Origin: Hybos culiciformis
Taxonomy: Eukaryota; Arthropoda; Insecta; Diptera; Hybotidae
Reading direction: 5' to 3'
Length of the DNA stretch: 64,000 nucleotides
Assembly: GCA_964007475.1 (NCBI GenBank)
Contig: CAXFZM010000277.1
Span: 170,290-234,289 of the forward strand
Positions 21,668 through 32,972 of the stretch are shown here, piece after piece; position 1 is the stretch's first letter; each line of letters starts with the position of its first letter. The notes under the pieces were generated by a model. The model did no database searches, was not told where the DNA came from, and was given only the letters and a program-made list of their open reading frames with translations. The translations under genes were made by a program, and so were the position numbers.

Positions 21668-23001
21668 TGTCTCGGTTTGTAGTACCGTGGCATGGTTATC
21701 AATGGTTGCAGCGTGTGTTCTTGGCAGAAGATTCCTAAGCCACAGTGCTCTCCATTCTTTGATCCATCTGTGTATATTTCGAGAGTATCTTCCGGGGTTC
21801 CATCTCGTTCGTCGGTTACCTCAATCCTGAAATTTGCGTTCAGGTTGAGGACCCCTGAGATTTTATCCCATTGGATATCTCTCCTTAGTTCATTCCCAAC
21901 TTCTTCGTTTATTTCCCATATTCTTTCATGGTGAGTGGGATTCTGTTTGTTGGCCCATTCTCCCGTCATGCGCAGTCTGGCTATTGTTTTTATAGCCATT
22001 TCTTGTACATGTAGGAATAGTGGTCTAATGTTCAGGATTGTCTCCATTGATCTTGTTGCAGTAGATCTTGCTGCTCCTGTGATTCCCAGACAGGCTGATC
22101 TCTGTATTTGATCTAGGAGTCGGATCGATTTCTTTTTATTTGTTCCCGGCCACCATACGGCTGCTCCGTGTGTGATCATTGGTCTGATGACACAAGTATA
22201 GATCCAATGTGTTATCTTTGGTGATAGGCCCCATGTTTTGCCTATGGCTTTGCACGCCCAATAGGCTCTTAGTGCCTTCTCTTTCTTCTCCCGAATGTGA
22301 TCATTCCAAAGGAGTTTTTTGTCAAGAGTGATTCCTAAGTATTTGACCTTATCTTTTAGCTCCACACTAATCCCATCTATTTTAGGTAGTATGAGGTTTT
22401 CAGTTCTTCTTTTCTTAGTGAAAAGACATAATTCTGACTTGCTGGGGTTGAGTTTGAGGCCGCATTGGTTTGCCCAACGTCCTACCATATCAACCGCCTG
22501 CTGGATTTTGGAGTTTATTTCTTCTCCTTTCATCCCTGTTACTATTATTGAGACGTCGTCTGCATAGCAACTGGTCTCAATGTTTTCTTCATTTAGTTCT
22601 TCTAGTAGTGGGTTAATCGCTACCAGCCATAACAGTGGAGAGATTACGCCTCCTTGTGGAGTACCCCTATTCACTGTTTTCCTTCTATCAGCTCCCACAT
22701 AGTTGGCATGAATCTCACGCTCCCTGAGGAGCGATCTGATCCAGCTTATTAGGGTTTGATCTATGCCCATATTTGCCAGGTTCCTCAATATATAGTTGCA
22801 ATCAATATTATTGAAGGCACCTTCAATGTCAATAAAGCACCCTAGTGCCATTCCTTTTCTGTCAAGGGTCGCCTCAATGGTACTTACTACTTTATGTAGT
22901 GCCGTATCCACCGATTTTCCCTTGATGTACGCATGTTGACTGTCTGCCAAATTATTTCTATTCAGTATTTGCCTCAATTCATAGTCTACAAGTCTTTCCA
23001 T
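21583..23001 (-). pseudogene. LINE ORF2, reverse transcriptase segment
   Basis: Reverse transcriptase motifs appear in order: GCFIDIEGAFNNID (motif A, first catalytic Asp), RGTPQGGVISPLLW (motif B), SCYADDVSII (motif C with the catalytic Asp pair), and KYLGITLDKKLLWNDH (motif E/thumb entry). The thumb continues to about residue 350, where the start of RNase H (EIYTDGSK) begins. It is broken from the endonuclease segment by a frameshift near 23040-23110. Confidence 0.9.
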
Positions 23002-23053
23002 GCTTTTCAGCAGGAAAGATGTGAGACTTATCGGGCGATACGTGTTGGCTCTA

Positions 23054-24571
23054 TTATAGCTCGCCTTGCCTGGTTTCGGAATGAAGGTAACCCTCGATTC
23101 CCTCCACGGGCGTGAAGCTCATATAAAGGCATGCTTTAAATATCTCGACTACGGTGTTTAAAATCACGTCATATCCTTCTTGCAGGAGACACGGGTATAT
23201 TCCATCTCTTCCTGGTGATTTGTATCTATCAAAGGAAAAGATCGCCCATCTTACTCTGGCCTCTGAGAATATTCGGTCAATCTGATTTATTCCGTCGTTC
23301 TCAGGCTCTGAGTTGTTCAAGTCAATTTGTCCTTCTGGGAAATTGTGGTCTAAAAGTATCTTTAGAGAATCTCCCATGTTTGTCATGGTATTACCATTTT
23401 CATCCTGGATGAGTTCCGGTTGGAAGTGCGTCTTGGATAAGATTTTCTTAAGTCTCGACGCTTCCCCCGTACTTTCTATATTTCCGGTAAAATTCCTCCA
23501 GCCATCTCTTTTGGCTTTCCTAATTTGTACCTTGTATTCTCTTAGGGATTTTTTGTATTCTTCCCAGATGTGGTCCTGGCAATTGTTCTTTGCTCTGTTA
23601 TAGAGTCTTCTGGTTTTCTTCCTGAGTGCTACTAGATCTCTATTCATCCATTTAGGATAGTACCTATCTTTCTGCTTAGAGATCGGACAGGAGTTTTGGT
23701 ATGCTCGTGTCAAGGCGCTTGTTAATTCAGTTACTGCGAGGTTTATACCTGTTTGATCATTAAGATCTAGGGTAATTTCCTCGACATCTGATTTTAGGCA
23801 TCTCTTGAACATGTCCCAATTTGTTCTTCTTGGATTTCGATACGGCATCCTCTCTCTCTTTTCCAGCCTTATCTCAAAGGTGATCCACTGGTGGTCGGAG
23901 AATGTAGCTTCATCAACGACCTTCCAGTTATCAATGTACTCTGAGATGGCCTGCGTGGAGAGAGTGATGTCAATAACCTCCTGCCTTACTTTGTTTATGA
24001 AGGTAGGCTTATTCCCCTTATTGATAATATATAAGTTGTTAATGTTTATATAATCAAAAAGTTCCTTACCTCTTTTATTTTCACCAGTGCTGCCCCACAT
24101 TGGGTGATGAGCGTTTGCATCTGCACCGATTATAATTTCTACTTTATTTCTCTTCCCCTGCATGACGACATCTTCAACCTCCTTTGTTGGTGGTGGTTCG
24201 TCGGCATCATAGGGAAGGTATGCTGATGTTAGCTGTAGACTGATCCTTCCGTTGCTGCTCTCTCCTTCCCAACACACGGTCGTACAGTCTCTGCTAGTCA
24301 GCTGTGAATTAAGAATGAGTTTTAATTCATGTTTAGCCAAAATACAGGTTCTAGGTCTAGTGTTACCTTTTCCATAGAAGCTTTGGTATTTTCTCTTGTC
24401 GTAGCTCCCCAGTCGCTCCCTATATGTAGGGGGTTCTTGGATGAGAGCTACGTCCGTTCCATTGTGGCCCATATGATCCATGAGCCTATCCATAGCCGCG
24501 CTACTGCGATGTAGGTTGGCTTGGATAACCTTCACTGGATCATACTTCTTCAACCTCATCGTCATCATCAT
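23054..24571 (-). pseudogene. LINE ORF2, endonuclease and RT start
   Basis: The first ~230 residues are an AP-type endonuclease: VIQANLHRS, LIQEPP (catalytic Glu), GADANAHHPMWGS (Asp/Asn), VIDITLST and SDHQWITFEI (catalytic Asp-His). A linker with many basic residues follows, then the RT N-terminus (SFDRYKSPGRDGIYPCLLQE). The reading drifts out of frame after YMSFTPVE. The endonuclease residues look complete, so only the frameshifts make this copy defective. Confidence 0.9.
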
Positions 24572-24713
24572 CCTCGAGCTTGGAGATTCTCGCCTCCGTC
24601 CGAGCGGCTACTTCCAGCGAAATGGCGTCCAGAATGTCCTCCTGTGATAGGAAGGACATTACTGAACCCCCCTCGCTGACTGTGTCCTTACCGTCCATAT
24701 TCAGACCTCTTAA
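24540..24713 (-). pseudogene. LINE ORF1, C-terminal remnant
   Basis: The frame contains EGGSVMSFLSQEDILDAISL and an acidic tail of five Asp before the stop at 24540, overlapping the start of ORF2 by about 30 bp. Overlapping ORF1/ORF2 is common in this group. The rest of ORF1, including any zinc knuckles, is missing. Confidence 0.65.
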
Positions 24714-24715
24714 AA

Positions 24716-25110
24716 AAAAAGTCAGGTAAAAAGGACAGTTTGGATTGAATGCACTCAATTTCATGAATAAATTATAATTATAATTTTTAATGTCAGAATG
24801 AATAATTTTTATTTCATTGAAAATTTTATTTTTTTTGCGACATTAAAAAATATTGCATTAAATTTAACTTTATCACTTGTAAGTTTACATTTAAAAGTTA
24901 ATGTTTATCTTACTTTGTGACTTTGTATTCAAATTAAGTTCTTATGTTTTTCTGAGTATTCATATAAATAAGGGCTTTCAACGAATATACCTGACAGAAA
25001 AATTCTTTATTAATGCGTTTCTCCGCTACAGAAATTTATTCTATTTTAAATAATTTGAAATAAAAATGCAGACAAATGTGTATTATTTATGTATAAGAAA
25101 AATAATTTAC
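24716..25110. other. AT-rich sequence between the LINE and the ELKS exons
   Basis: Nothing recognisable apart from the intron start (GTAAAT donor on the minus strand at 25110) of the third ELKS exon. Confidence 0.5.
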
Positions 25111-26364
25111 CTGATTTTCAGTACTTAATAATTTTAATTGGTCATTAATTAAAGTGTATTTAGCACTTTCTTCTTTTCGTAATGCACGCTCTTTTTTCAA
25201 TTCCGGCGACCAAAATGTTTTTATACTATGCATTGAACTACCTAGTTTTTGATTAGTCAATTCTAATTCACGTTTTAAATTACCCAATTCACGTTGTAAA
25301 TCGGTATTTTGATGTTGCAAATCACCTAAATAAGCCCGGTCTGCCGTAGGAATTGCTAAAAGTGAAAAAAAAAATAATAAAAATATTTTGATATGTATTT
25401 TGATAGTATAAAATAATTTTTAAAATATATATTTCAATTTACCCATTGGCTTTGGACTTTGTCTAGATCTACCATATAATTCATCTTCTAAATATAATCC
25501 ACGTTCTAATGATCTAGTGATTGGTATCTCGTTCCTGTTTTTTAATTGATTTTTTATAATTAGTTAATACCATGATAATAGAAAATTTATGTTTTTTTAG
25601 GCACTAAAAGCATGAAAAGTTTTTCTTCAATTTAAGAAAAAAAAATATATATTTGGATTTTAATTTTTTGTGTTACAACATATTTTTCAACCATTAAATA
25701 AACCTTTATTATAAGTAGTGACTTTTCGTTATTGTTGTGCTGATTAAATTGTAAATAAAGAGATATATGTTCATTATACAAACAAAGACAATATAATTAA
25801 CCACAATTCAATTCTAATAAAGTTTTTGATTATGAAAGATTCAGGAATATTTTTTGGTTTGTTGTAATATGCCAATCCTTGAAGAGTTTTAGGTTTGTTA
25901 TCAGAAATTTCCTTCGAAAAAAAATTTTAAAACTAAAAATCCCATCTTCTGGGAAATATTATTAAAGAAATCTAGCAAATTTGGAATTTGGAAAACTAAT
26001 ATTCGAGTAAGTTGCTTGCAATAACTTTGTAGTACACTATCAAAAACACAGAAATAGAGTTGTTTCATTAAGTGGATCTTGCGTTGCTAAAGCCTACTAA
26101 CAGGATAATAATAATAAAAATGAAATTTCATCTAAAATTTATATGTATGTAGTTGATTCTCATTTTCGTACTTGGATAATCCATTGCGTATGATATGGGT
26201 GGTCTGCTAGCGCTTCTACTACGATGATGGCCAGCACCAGCTGGACTTACTGGCTCATCCATATCTCTATAATATGGGCTACCCATTGCTGCAATAGAAT
26301 TATGATGATGATAATTGGATGAAGAAGATTTAGGAGGATGGATAAGGGTTGTATATTGTTGTAT
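25111..26364 (-). CDS. ELKS/Rab6-interacting/CAST family (Bruchpilot-like), three exons, partial
   Basis: Minus-strand exons are 26172-26364 (SPYYRDMDEPVSPAGAGHHR, RSRSASRPPISYAMDYP), 25443-25534 (TRSLERGLYLEDELYGRSRQ) and 25111-25355 (YLGDLQHQNTDLQRELGNLK, LGSSMHSIKTFWSPELKKER). This is the N-terminal active-zone scaffold region that leads into the first coiled coil of ELKS/Bruchpilot. Exons 2 and 3 join in frame (phase 1). The first exon ends in phase 1 at a GTACGA donor, but exon 2 needs phase 2, so a small exon is probably missing between them or the gene is damaged. ELKS proteins organise presynaptic calcium channels and vesicles. The long C-terminal coiled coils are not in the window to the left, where a LINE lies about 400 bp away, nor is the N-terminus to the right. 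So this is either the middle of a gene with very long introns or a fragment. Confidence 0.85.
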
Positions 26365-27786
26365 CTAGAAAAATTACAAAATTTAAATTAGTAAATAAAA
26401 AATTTAGATGCAAATACTGAAAAGTTTTTAACTAATACTTTCAAAATTCATATTTTATTAATTTCTAACCGAAGTTTTAATTCAATGAATTTCAATCAGA
26501 AAAAAAATTTATAAAAATAAATTAAATTTGAGTCCTTGTTAATAAATCGTGATCGTGATCGTGATTGTTTTTTTTTTTTTTGTGGAAATGGAATTTAATT
26601 TTTTTCTTTATCTCAACTTTAATTGGGAACTTATATTAATGTCATTTAAAATTTGAAGTTTTTAGTAAAAAAAATTATTTTGTTTTTCCTTTTTTTCAAT
26701 TTCAATAATTATTTGTAATTTAAATTCTAATTTAAGTTAAAATAATTTTGTTATTAATAAATTTAAGGTAAATAATTTATTAGTTAAGATAAAAATTAGA
26801 ATTAAAATTAAAAATAAATGTAACTATTTAAATTACAGCTTTTTTTATTTATCCCCTAAAATTCTCAGGAAACACTTCTCGGCATTATTTGAGATTTAAC
26901 ACATGTATTTTTAAATATTTAGCATTCTCGACAAAATTATAGATAGATTTCGTTGGCGAGGGTGTTTTTAAAATTAAAATTTCTTTTAAAACGGGGACAT
27001 TATATTTACAACAAATTAATTTTTACTTAAATGGACACAGAATTTAAATTTTGCATTTGTATCTATAATTTTTATTTACGGAGAATCTGAAATGCATTGA
27101 AATCTATTGGTATTTTTCTAGTACATGTTAATCGAATTTCGATTTTTTTATTTTATCTCATGCTTTAATTTAAAATTCGTGAAATTATCATATGAAAATA
27201 TTTTTGATATTAGAAATAAAAGTTTTTGTTTAAATATCAATTAATTTTCATTTTGAGATTATTTATAAATTATAAATAAAAGTTTTTGTTTAAATATCAA
27301 TTAATTTTCATTTTGAGATTATTTATAAATTATAAAAAAAATTATAAATAATCTAAGATATTTTTTTAAAATGCTAATATGTTTATTATTCTTACGACTT
27401 TTTTCATAATTTTTGATAAGCTTAGTTTCCAAATTATGCAGTTCTATATTTTTTTTTTTTTTTTTTTTTTAGATTTTTACAAAATAATTTAAAAATTTTA
27501 TTATCTGTGGGAAAAAGTAAAAATTAAAACGTAATCAAATTATTTTTCCCATAGAATTTTTTAACTTAATTCCCAAATTTTTGTATTTATTCAATATATA
27601 TTTTATAAAATTGAATGCTTATCACTAGGAAATTTAATGCACAAGTTGCAGATTTTAATAAATTGTTTTGGCTAACATATAAATTTTCTATATTTTTTTT
27701 TTTTTTTGAGAATTAGATAAGAATTAGATATAAATTAGGCGGTTTTTTATTTGAAATTACATTATAATTAAATAAATTAATAAATA
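26365..27786. other. AT-rich stretch, no gene
   Basis: Apart from the 60-bp direct duplication at 27214-27333 and T runs at 26568 and 27452, nothing is recognised. On the minus strand it would be intron upstream of the ELKS exons. Confidence 0.5.
27214..27333. repeat. 60-bp tandem duplication
   Basis: AAATAAAAGTTTTTGTTTAA with the following bases through ATTTATAAATTAT occurs twice in a row, offset by exactly 60 bp. Confidence 0.9.
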
Positions 27787-28438
27787 ATGGTTGACGTAAA
27801 TTGTCAAAAAACTTTCAAATATATTTTAACTCGTTTCCGATATAATGGTGATCGGACTCTAATTGATGATCTTTTGGAGTTCGTCACTACTTATAACCGA
27901 ACACAAATTTACATTAAGGAGTTCGGATCGGACCAATTTGTAATGATAGCAAGCACATGAAAGCTCGTGAGAGCACATGAAAATCCGGTGAGTTTACTTT
28001 TCTTCTTTTATTTATTTATATATTTATTTTTTATTTTTCTATTTCTAGACGTATGTATTCGCGAAGACCATTAACGGCCACAAATACATTTTTTGCCAAT
28101 ATACTGCTATCGGTGATGGTGAAAATGCTAATGAGGATGATTGTATGCTCATCGATGAAGATAGCAATGATGAGGCTGGTGTCATTGAGGTCATCGAGGT
28201 GAGCGATGAGGATATGGAGGATGATGGAGCGAGTGGCAATGGCGAAATACTGGTGGGCGATTCAGACGAAGTAAAACAAGAAGAAGAAAGGGGTAATGAT
28301 GATGGTGATGATGAGGATAATGGCAATGATATTGAAAACAGTTCTGACGATGGTGTTGATGATAATGATGATAATGATGATGATGCTGAGTGGGGTCGCT
28401 ATATATCATCAGATAGTGGATATGGTGAAGGAGATTAA
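27787..28438 (+). pseudogene. Two-exon gene with acidic C-terminal tail and one in-frame TGA
   Basis: Exon 1 starts at ATG 27787 (MVDVNCQKTFKYILTRFR, then TLIDDLLEFVTTYNRTQIYI) and ends at a GTGAGT donor after 27987. Exon 2 (28049-28436, stop at 28436-28438) has a TTTCTAG acceptor and continues in phase 0 with TYVFAKTINGHKYIFCQYTA, then about 100 residues dominated by Asp, Glu, Asn and Gly. One TGA at 27958-27960 interrupts exon 1 ten codons before its end. The last ~20 bases of exon 1 are duplicated (AGCACATGAAA twice, each followed by GTGAG), and the TGA lies in the first copy. I do not recognise the family. It may be a pseudogene, a polymorphic null allele, or a 57-aa protein. Confidence 0.55.
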
Positions 28439-28716
28439 TTTAAATAGATGTAAGAAAGTTAAAAATATTGATGATTTGATTGTGGATCATCCATACACTG
28501 TTAATGATTTCACACATCAAGTGACGAGATATGGTACTCACATACTCGAATTTATATTTTTTTATTTAAAATTTTTTTTAAGTTTTTAAGTTAAATGATA
28601 TTTTTTGTTCTTTACTGAAATGGAATCTTATTTTTGAATAAAAGTATTTATGAAAGATTTTTGTTTCTTAATTTTTTTAATTTTTTATTATATATTTTTA
28701 TAATTTTGTAATTTTT

Positions 28717-28749
<33 letters not shown>

Positions 28750-29433
28750 TTTGGTTTGTGAAAAAATTATTATTGATATTAAAAATAATTCTTTTAAATA
28801 AATATTTTTTCTTTTTCAATTTTGATAAAATATTGAAATTATAAGTGTAAAATATTTTGGCTCAGTTAAATTTTTTTGGTTTAAATAAAATTAAAAAAAG
28901 TATTGTACATTAATTTTTTGATTTAGTGAAAATTAGATTTAAATTTTTACTTTTTCTTTTGAAGTTCACGATTTTTCTATCAAGTTTGTATAATATTATC
29001 GTATACCAAGCTGAATAAAAATGGTTTTCTATATTTTTGAATATCTAATTAGTAATTAGTAATTACATATTATCACATGTACTGCACATACAATGATATC
29101 TCAATTAATTTCTAATAATCGATCACATTTGTCGGTATTTTTACAATTTCACAATTATTTGAAAATGCTTACATTCACATAAAATATAACACAAAAACTT
29201 ATGTGAATCTGCAAACCATTTAAAATCTACTTAACTTAACTTAAAATTATCCATTTAATATGGTTCCAGATGGAATAATCCACTTTTCTCACATAACATG
29301 CAGCACCAACGATTTATAATTCACAAATACCACCAAAAATTATCCACTTAACTTTTCCCACTTAAATAATCCACTTTCTAAAAATCCGCATAAAAATAAT
29401 ATTTCTTCTAACTCATCTTAACTTATATATAAT
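28439..29433. other. AT-rich stretch, no gene
   Basis: It includes a ~30-base T run (28720-28746) and degenerate words such as TAATCCACTT that recall the minisatellite at 30.4 kb. Nothing else is recognised. Confidence 0.5.
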
Positions 29434-29648
29434 CATAGATTAAGAATACAGAAAGATTTATAGCTTCATACAACATTTTTTCAGTCTTTTTTGGTATTTT
29501 TATGTGAAGGTGTTAGTAAAACTAAATAAAATTCTTTTCATATATTGATAATTATCACGTATTTTATTTTGTGTTAGTAACATTCACATGAAAATACCAA
29601 AAATAATGTCGTATGAAGCTAAGAATCTATGTATATTCTTAATCTATG
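29434..29648. mobile_element. 215-bp MITE, 7-bp target duplication
   Basis: The ends are CATAGATTAAGAATACAGAA and ATGTATATTCTTAATCTATG, and ATATAAT flanks both sides (27-33 and 49-55 of the local lines). The two halves are inverted copies (AGCTTCATAC, GTGTTAGTAA, TATTTTTATGTGAA). It matches the copy at 61170-61387 in inverted orientation. A 7-bp duplication with CA..TG tips would fit the P superfamily, but that is only a suggestion. Confidence 0.85.
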
Positions 29649-29655
29649 ATATAAT

Positions 29656-30409
29656 TTAATTTAAGTATTTTAATATAACAATCAGTTAAATTATTTGAAT
29701 TCAATTATTTGAAAATACATATAAATATGGATCCAATATACGAGTATTAGTACAAAAGCTTAAGGATTTATTGAATAAAAATCATATTTCAAATTTTAAT
29801 TTTTCACACACAATCGATAAAAATACTCGGAAAATTATATTATATTTCAACATTTTTGGAATTTAAATATGGAATTTGTGCAAAATTTGAGTGAAAATAA
29901 ATTTTTTTTTCACGCGAATTTTTTTTGTTTTTATATATATGTTTTAATTGCTTTTGAAAATCTTATTTTTCCTTTATAATTGAATAAAATGAAATTTATT
30001 TCGAATCTCAAATTACAATCACCAGGTGCATATCTCAAATTAATTTTAATAATTTAATTAAATCAATTATATTTGTCAGCACTTTTACATAATTTCACAA
30101 TTATTTAGACATTCACTTAAACATAAAATATTTTTCTTAACTAGAATCATGTTTGGACAAGTTTCAATAATTAATTTTTACCTTTATAATTTAATCTGAA
30201 AAATTCGAATCTCAAATTACAATTATTGTCTAAATCATTTCTTTTTCTTCGACATATATTTGAAAAATAATAATTTTTATCTCTGTTATTAATTTAATAA
30301 AATCAATTCGAACCTCAAATTACATTTATCAACATTTTTTCACCTCAATTATAATTTAACAATTATTTGAAAATACATAATTATATAGGTATACATACAT
30401 ACATATCAA
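29656..30409. other. AT-rich stretch, no gene
   Basis: Repeated words such as AATTGAATAAAATGAA and GAATCTCAAATTACAAT suggest an old degenerate tandem array. No coding potential was recognised. Confidence 0.4.
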
Positions 30410-30945
30410 ATATGGCTCCACTTAAATTTGATTCAGAACTATCGTACTCTCGTATGCGGCTCCACTTATAATAATAGAACTTTTCTCCATTTAAATAATT
30501 TACTTAAATTTAGAATTTTTCATATAATGCACAGCTCCACTTAAAAATTCATTTAAAACTTTTATATAATACGCGGCTCCACTTTAAGTAATCCAATTAA
30601 ATAACTCACTTTCATAAAATACGCGGCTCCACTTAAAATAATTCACTTAAATACTTCACTTTCATAAAATACGCGGCTCCACTTAATTATGGTCTAGAAC
30701 TCTCATATATTACGCGGCTCCACTTAAATTGGTCTAGAACTCTCATATAATACGAGGCTCCACTTAAATTGGTCTAGAACTCTCATATAATACGCGGCTC
30801 CACTTAAATTGGTCTAGAACTCTCATATAATACACGGCTCCACTTAAATTGGTCTAGAACTCTCATATAATACGCGGCTCCACTTAAATTGGTCTAGAAC
30901 TCTCATATAATACGCGGCTCCACATGGCTCCACTCAAATGGCTCC
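30410..30945. repeat. 40-bp minisatellite, ~7 good and ~5 degenerate copies
   Basis: The unit TACGCGGCTCCACTTAAATT plus GGTCTAGAACTCTCATATAA repeats with a 40-bp period from about 30670 to 30920, with single-base differences (CGAGG, CACGG). Older, length-variable copies lie at 30410-30670. It ends about 160 bp beyond the 3' end of the gypsy element. Confidence 0.9.
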
Positions 30946-31104
30946 ACCCATTGCGCCAGAACTCTCATAAACTATCTACTCGTAGCTTATATATGTAGGA
31001 ATAATATAAACAACTAATAACATGGTACAATTTTATTATTGTTTTAAACTTTATATTTTGAATATGCTTATAATAAAATATATTTTACATTTTTTTTTTT
31101 TTTT

Positions 31105-32830
31105 TTAACAATTATTTTTAATTATTCTATTTTTGTGGACTTTAATCCTTTTATTTTTATTTGTTAACAATGTAACATTTAAGCCATCTATTTGAATTAT
31201 TTTATGAGGACAAGAATATACATTATCTAATTTTGTCCTGTTTTCTTCTTTTAAAAGAACTTCATCATTTATTTTAAACTGATTTTTCGTTGCTTTTTTA
31301 TCGTATATCTCTTTATTTTTTAATTTTTCTTTTTCAAAAAATTCTTTAATACTTATATTTGTATTTTAAAGATGAAATTTTACATGTTTCGCATAACTAT
31401 CGAAGTTATATACTGGTTCAATTTTATTATCTAGTAAAAAATCATGAGAATTTGGTTGTTTACCAAATATTACCTCGTAAGGAGAGTATATAAAATTGAA
31501 ATTAGAATTGAAATTATAATTATACGTAAAATATTTTAAATATAAATCCCAATTATCATGGTTTGCATTAATATACGATCTTAGATATTCATTCAGAACC
31601 TGGTGGTTTCTTTCAATAGTTCCAACTGTTTCATGATGGTAGGGTGTTGAAAAACTATGTTCAATATCTAGTAATTTAAATAGTTCTACTATTACACTAT
31701 TGGCATACTCAGTACCGCAATCAGTAATAATTTTTCTCATTGGGCCGTATAATAGAACAAAATGTTCGAAAATGGCTTGCGCAATAGTGGTAGCTTCTTT
31801 ATTGGCTACTGTTATCGTAATTAAATATTTAGTCAAGTCGCACATTAATGTGACTGCATATAGATTTCTATTTTGAGTTTTTTGGAAAGGGCCGATCGTA
31901 TCTATAATTATAGTATCGAACGCTTTATTTGGAGTATTAGTGATTTGAAGTGGTTCGATGTTTTTAATTTTAGCTTTATTCATTTTAGTGTGTTACTCCC
32001 GGGATTTCCCGGGACAAATTTCCCGTGAAATTACTTAGTTTTACATTTCCCGAATCCCGGGAATTTAGAAATTTTTCCCGGGATTTTCGTTATGATAATT
32101 TTTAATGACATCTGGCAAAACTCCAATTTAAATCTACTACTTTCTGATAAAAAACATTGGCAATCCCTTTAGTTACATTTTTTACATCCATAAGTATGTG
32201 CCTTTTTTCGATGATGATGAAAATGTAATTGTTATTACCAGCGATATTATATCGAAATCGATTTTGATTACAGAGACAGAAGTAGAATTAAAAGGAAAAT
32301 TAAAAATATCAATTGAAGAATCGAAAAAAAAATTGTGTACCTACTCCAACTATTACTACTTTGAACTTCAACCAAATATTGAGGAAAGAAATGTGTGTTT
32401 TCTTCTTCGTCAAATTTTTGATCCAAAAAACGATCAAATCTAACCGACAATTCAATTCAGAAAAGTAAAATAAAATATTAAATAAAAATTTATCTGATTT
32501 GTGTTCTCATTTTAAACGACCAACACCCACAAATTTTTATTGCAGAAATTAATACTAGTAAAATCCCGGGACCCGGGAATTTCCCGGGAAACAACTTATT
32601 ACAATCCCGAATCCCGGGAGTCAAAAAATGTCGGGAAAAGTAACACACTAATTCATTTGACAATCTTTACATCCCCTGACGTAGGTTGCTACGTCTTTTT
32701 TCATGCCTTTCCAATAAAAACATGACCTCAATTTTGCATATAGTCTTTTTTGACCTGCGTGTCCGCCAAATATAGGGTCTTTATGATAACGATCTAAAAG
32801 TTTTTGTTTTTCCCCAGTACTAATAATGGG
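31105..32830 (-). pseudogene. Gypsy integrase, interrupted by a hAT insertion and a stop codon
   Basis: Upstream of the insertion (32660-32830) the frame has the HHCC zinc finger (RYHKDPIFGGHAGQ, then CKDCQ). Downstream, 31366-31983 holds the catalytic core: DTIIIDTIGPF (first Asp), ITDCGTEYAN (second Asp) and ETVGTIERNH (Glu). The C-terminal domain continues in the same frame to a stop at 31105-31107 (QFKINDEVLLKEENRTKLDN) after a single TAA at 31366-31368. Host integration is the family's role. The insertion and stop inactivate this copy. Confidence 0.85.
31986..32650. mobile_element. 665-bp hAT-type element inserted in the gypsy integrase
   Basis: The ends TAGTGTGTTACT and AGTAACACACTA are inverted repeats of YARNG type, and ATTCATTT is duplicated on both sides (31978-31985, 32651-32658). 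Removing the insertion restores the continuity of the integrase reading, which proves the order of events. Subterminal CCCGGGATTTCCCGGG-like words occur at both ends. An 81-codon frame inside (32198-32443) may be a decayed transposase piece, but no hAT motif is visible in it. Confidence 0.9.
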
Positions 32831-32972
32831 TAATGGACGTGAAACTATCGCGATTTCTAATCTTTTAACTTTTTTGCAATGTTAATAAAGTCTTTCGTAT
32901 TAAATAATTTAAAAATATCATCCCGCCTATTTATTTCAATTTTATAAATGTTTGTTTTAATTAAGTTTTCTT

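Larger units (their letters stand above)
20843..24715 (-). mobile_element. Non-LTR retrotransposon (LINE), 5'-truncated, frameshifted
   Basis: On the minus strand the order is: end of ORF1, endonuclease, reverse transcriptase, RNase H and a Cys/His motif. The 3' end is a short UTR closing with about four CCTAA units and then (TAA)n and A. It is much richer in G+C than its surroundings, so the insertion is probably fairly recent. An AP endonuclease plus RNase H points to the I/LOA/R1 group. The left boundary is the TAA/A tail at about 20843-20865; the right is about 24715, where the ORF1 frame runs into A-rich host DNA. No target duplication was recognised. Confidence 0.9.

Noticed and set aside
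21201..24514. Plus-strand open frames within the LINE
   Set aside because: They are antisense shadows of ORF2 and have no family features.
27958..27960. In-frame TGA as selenocysteine
   Set aside because: No SECIS-like structure was recognised downstream, and the stop is explained by the local duplication.
28045..28409. Minus-strand open frames over the acidic gene
   Set aside because: They are Ser/Pro/His-rich shadows of the Asp/Glu-rich plus-strand coding sequence.
30410..30945. Regular 40-bp repeats as a CRISPR-like array
   Set aside because: The units are contiguous without spacers; it is a minisatellite.
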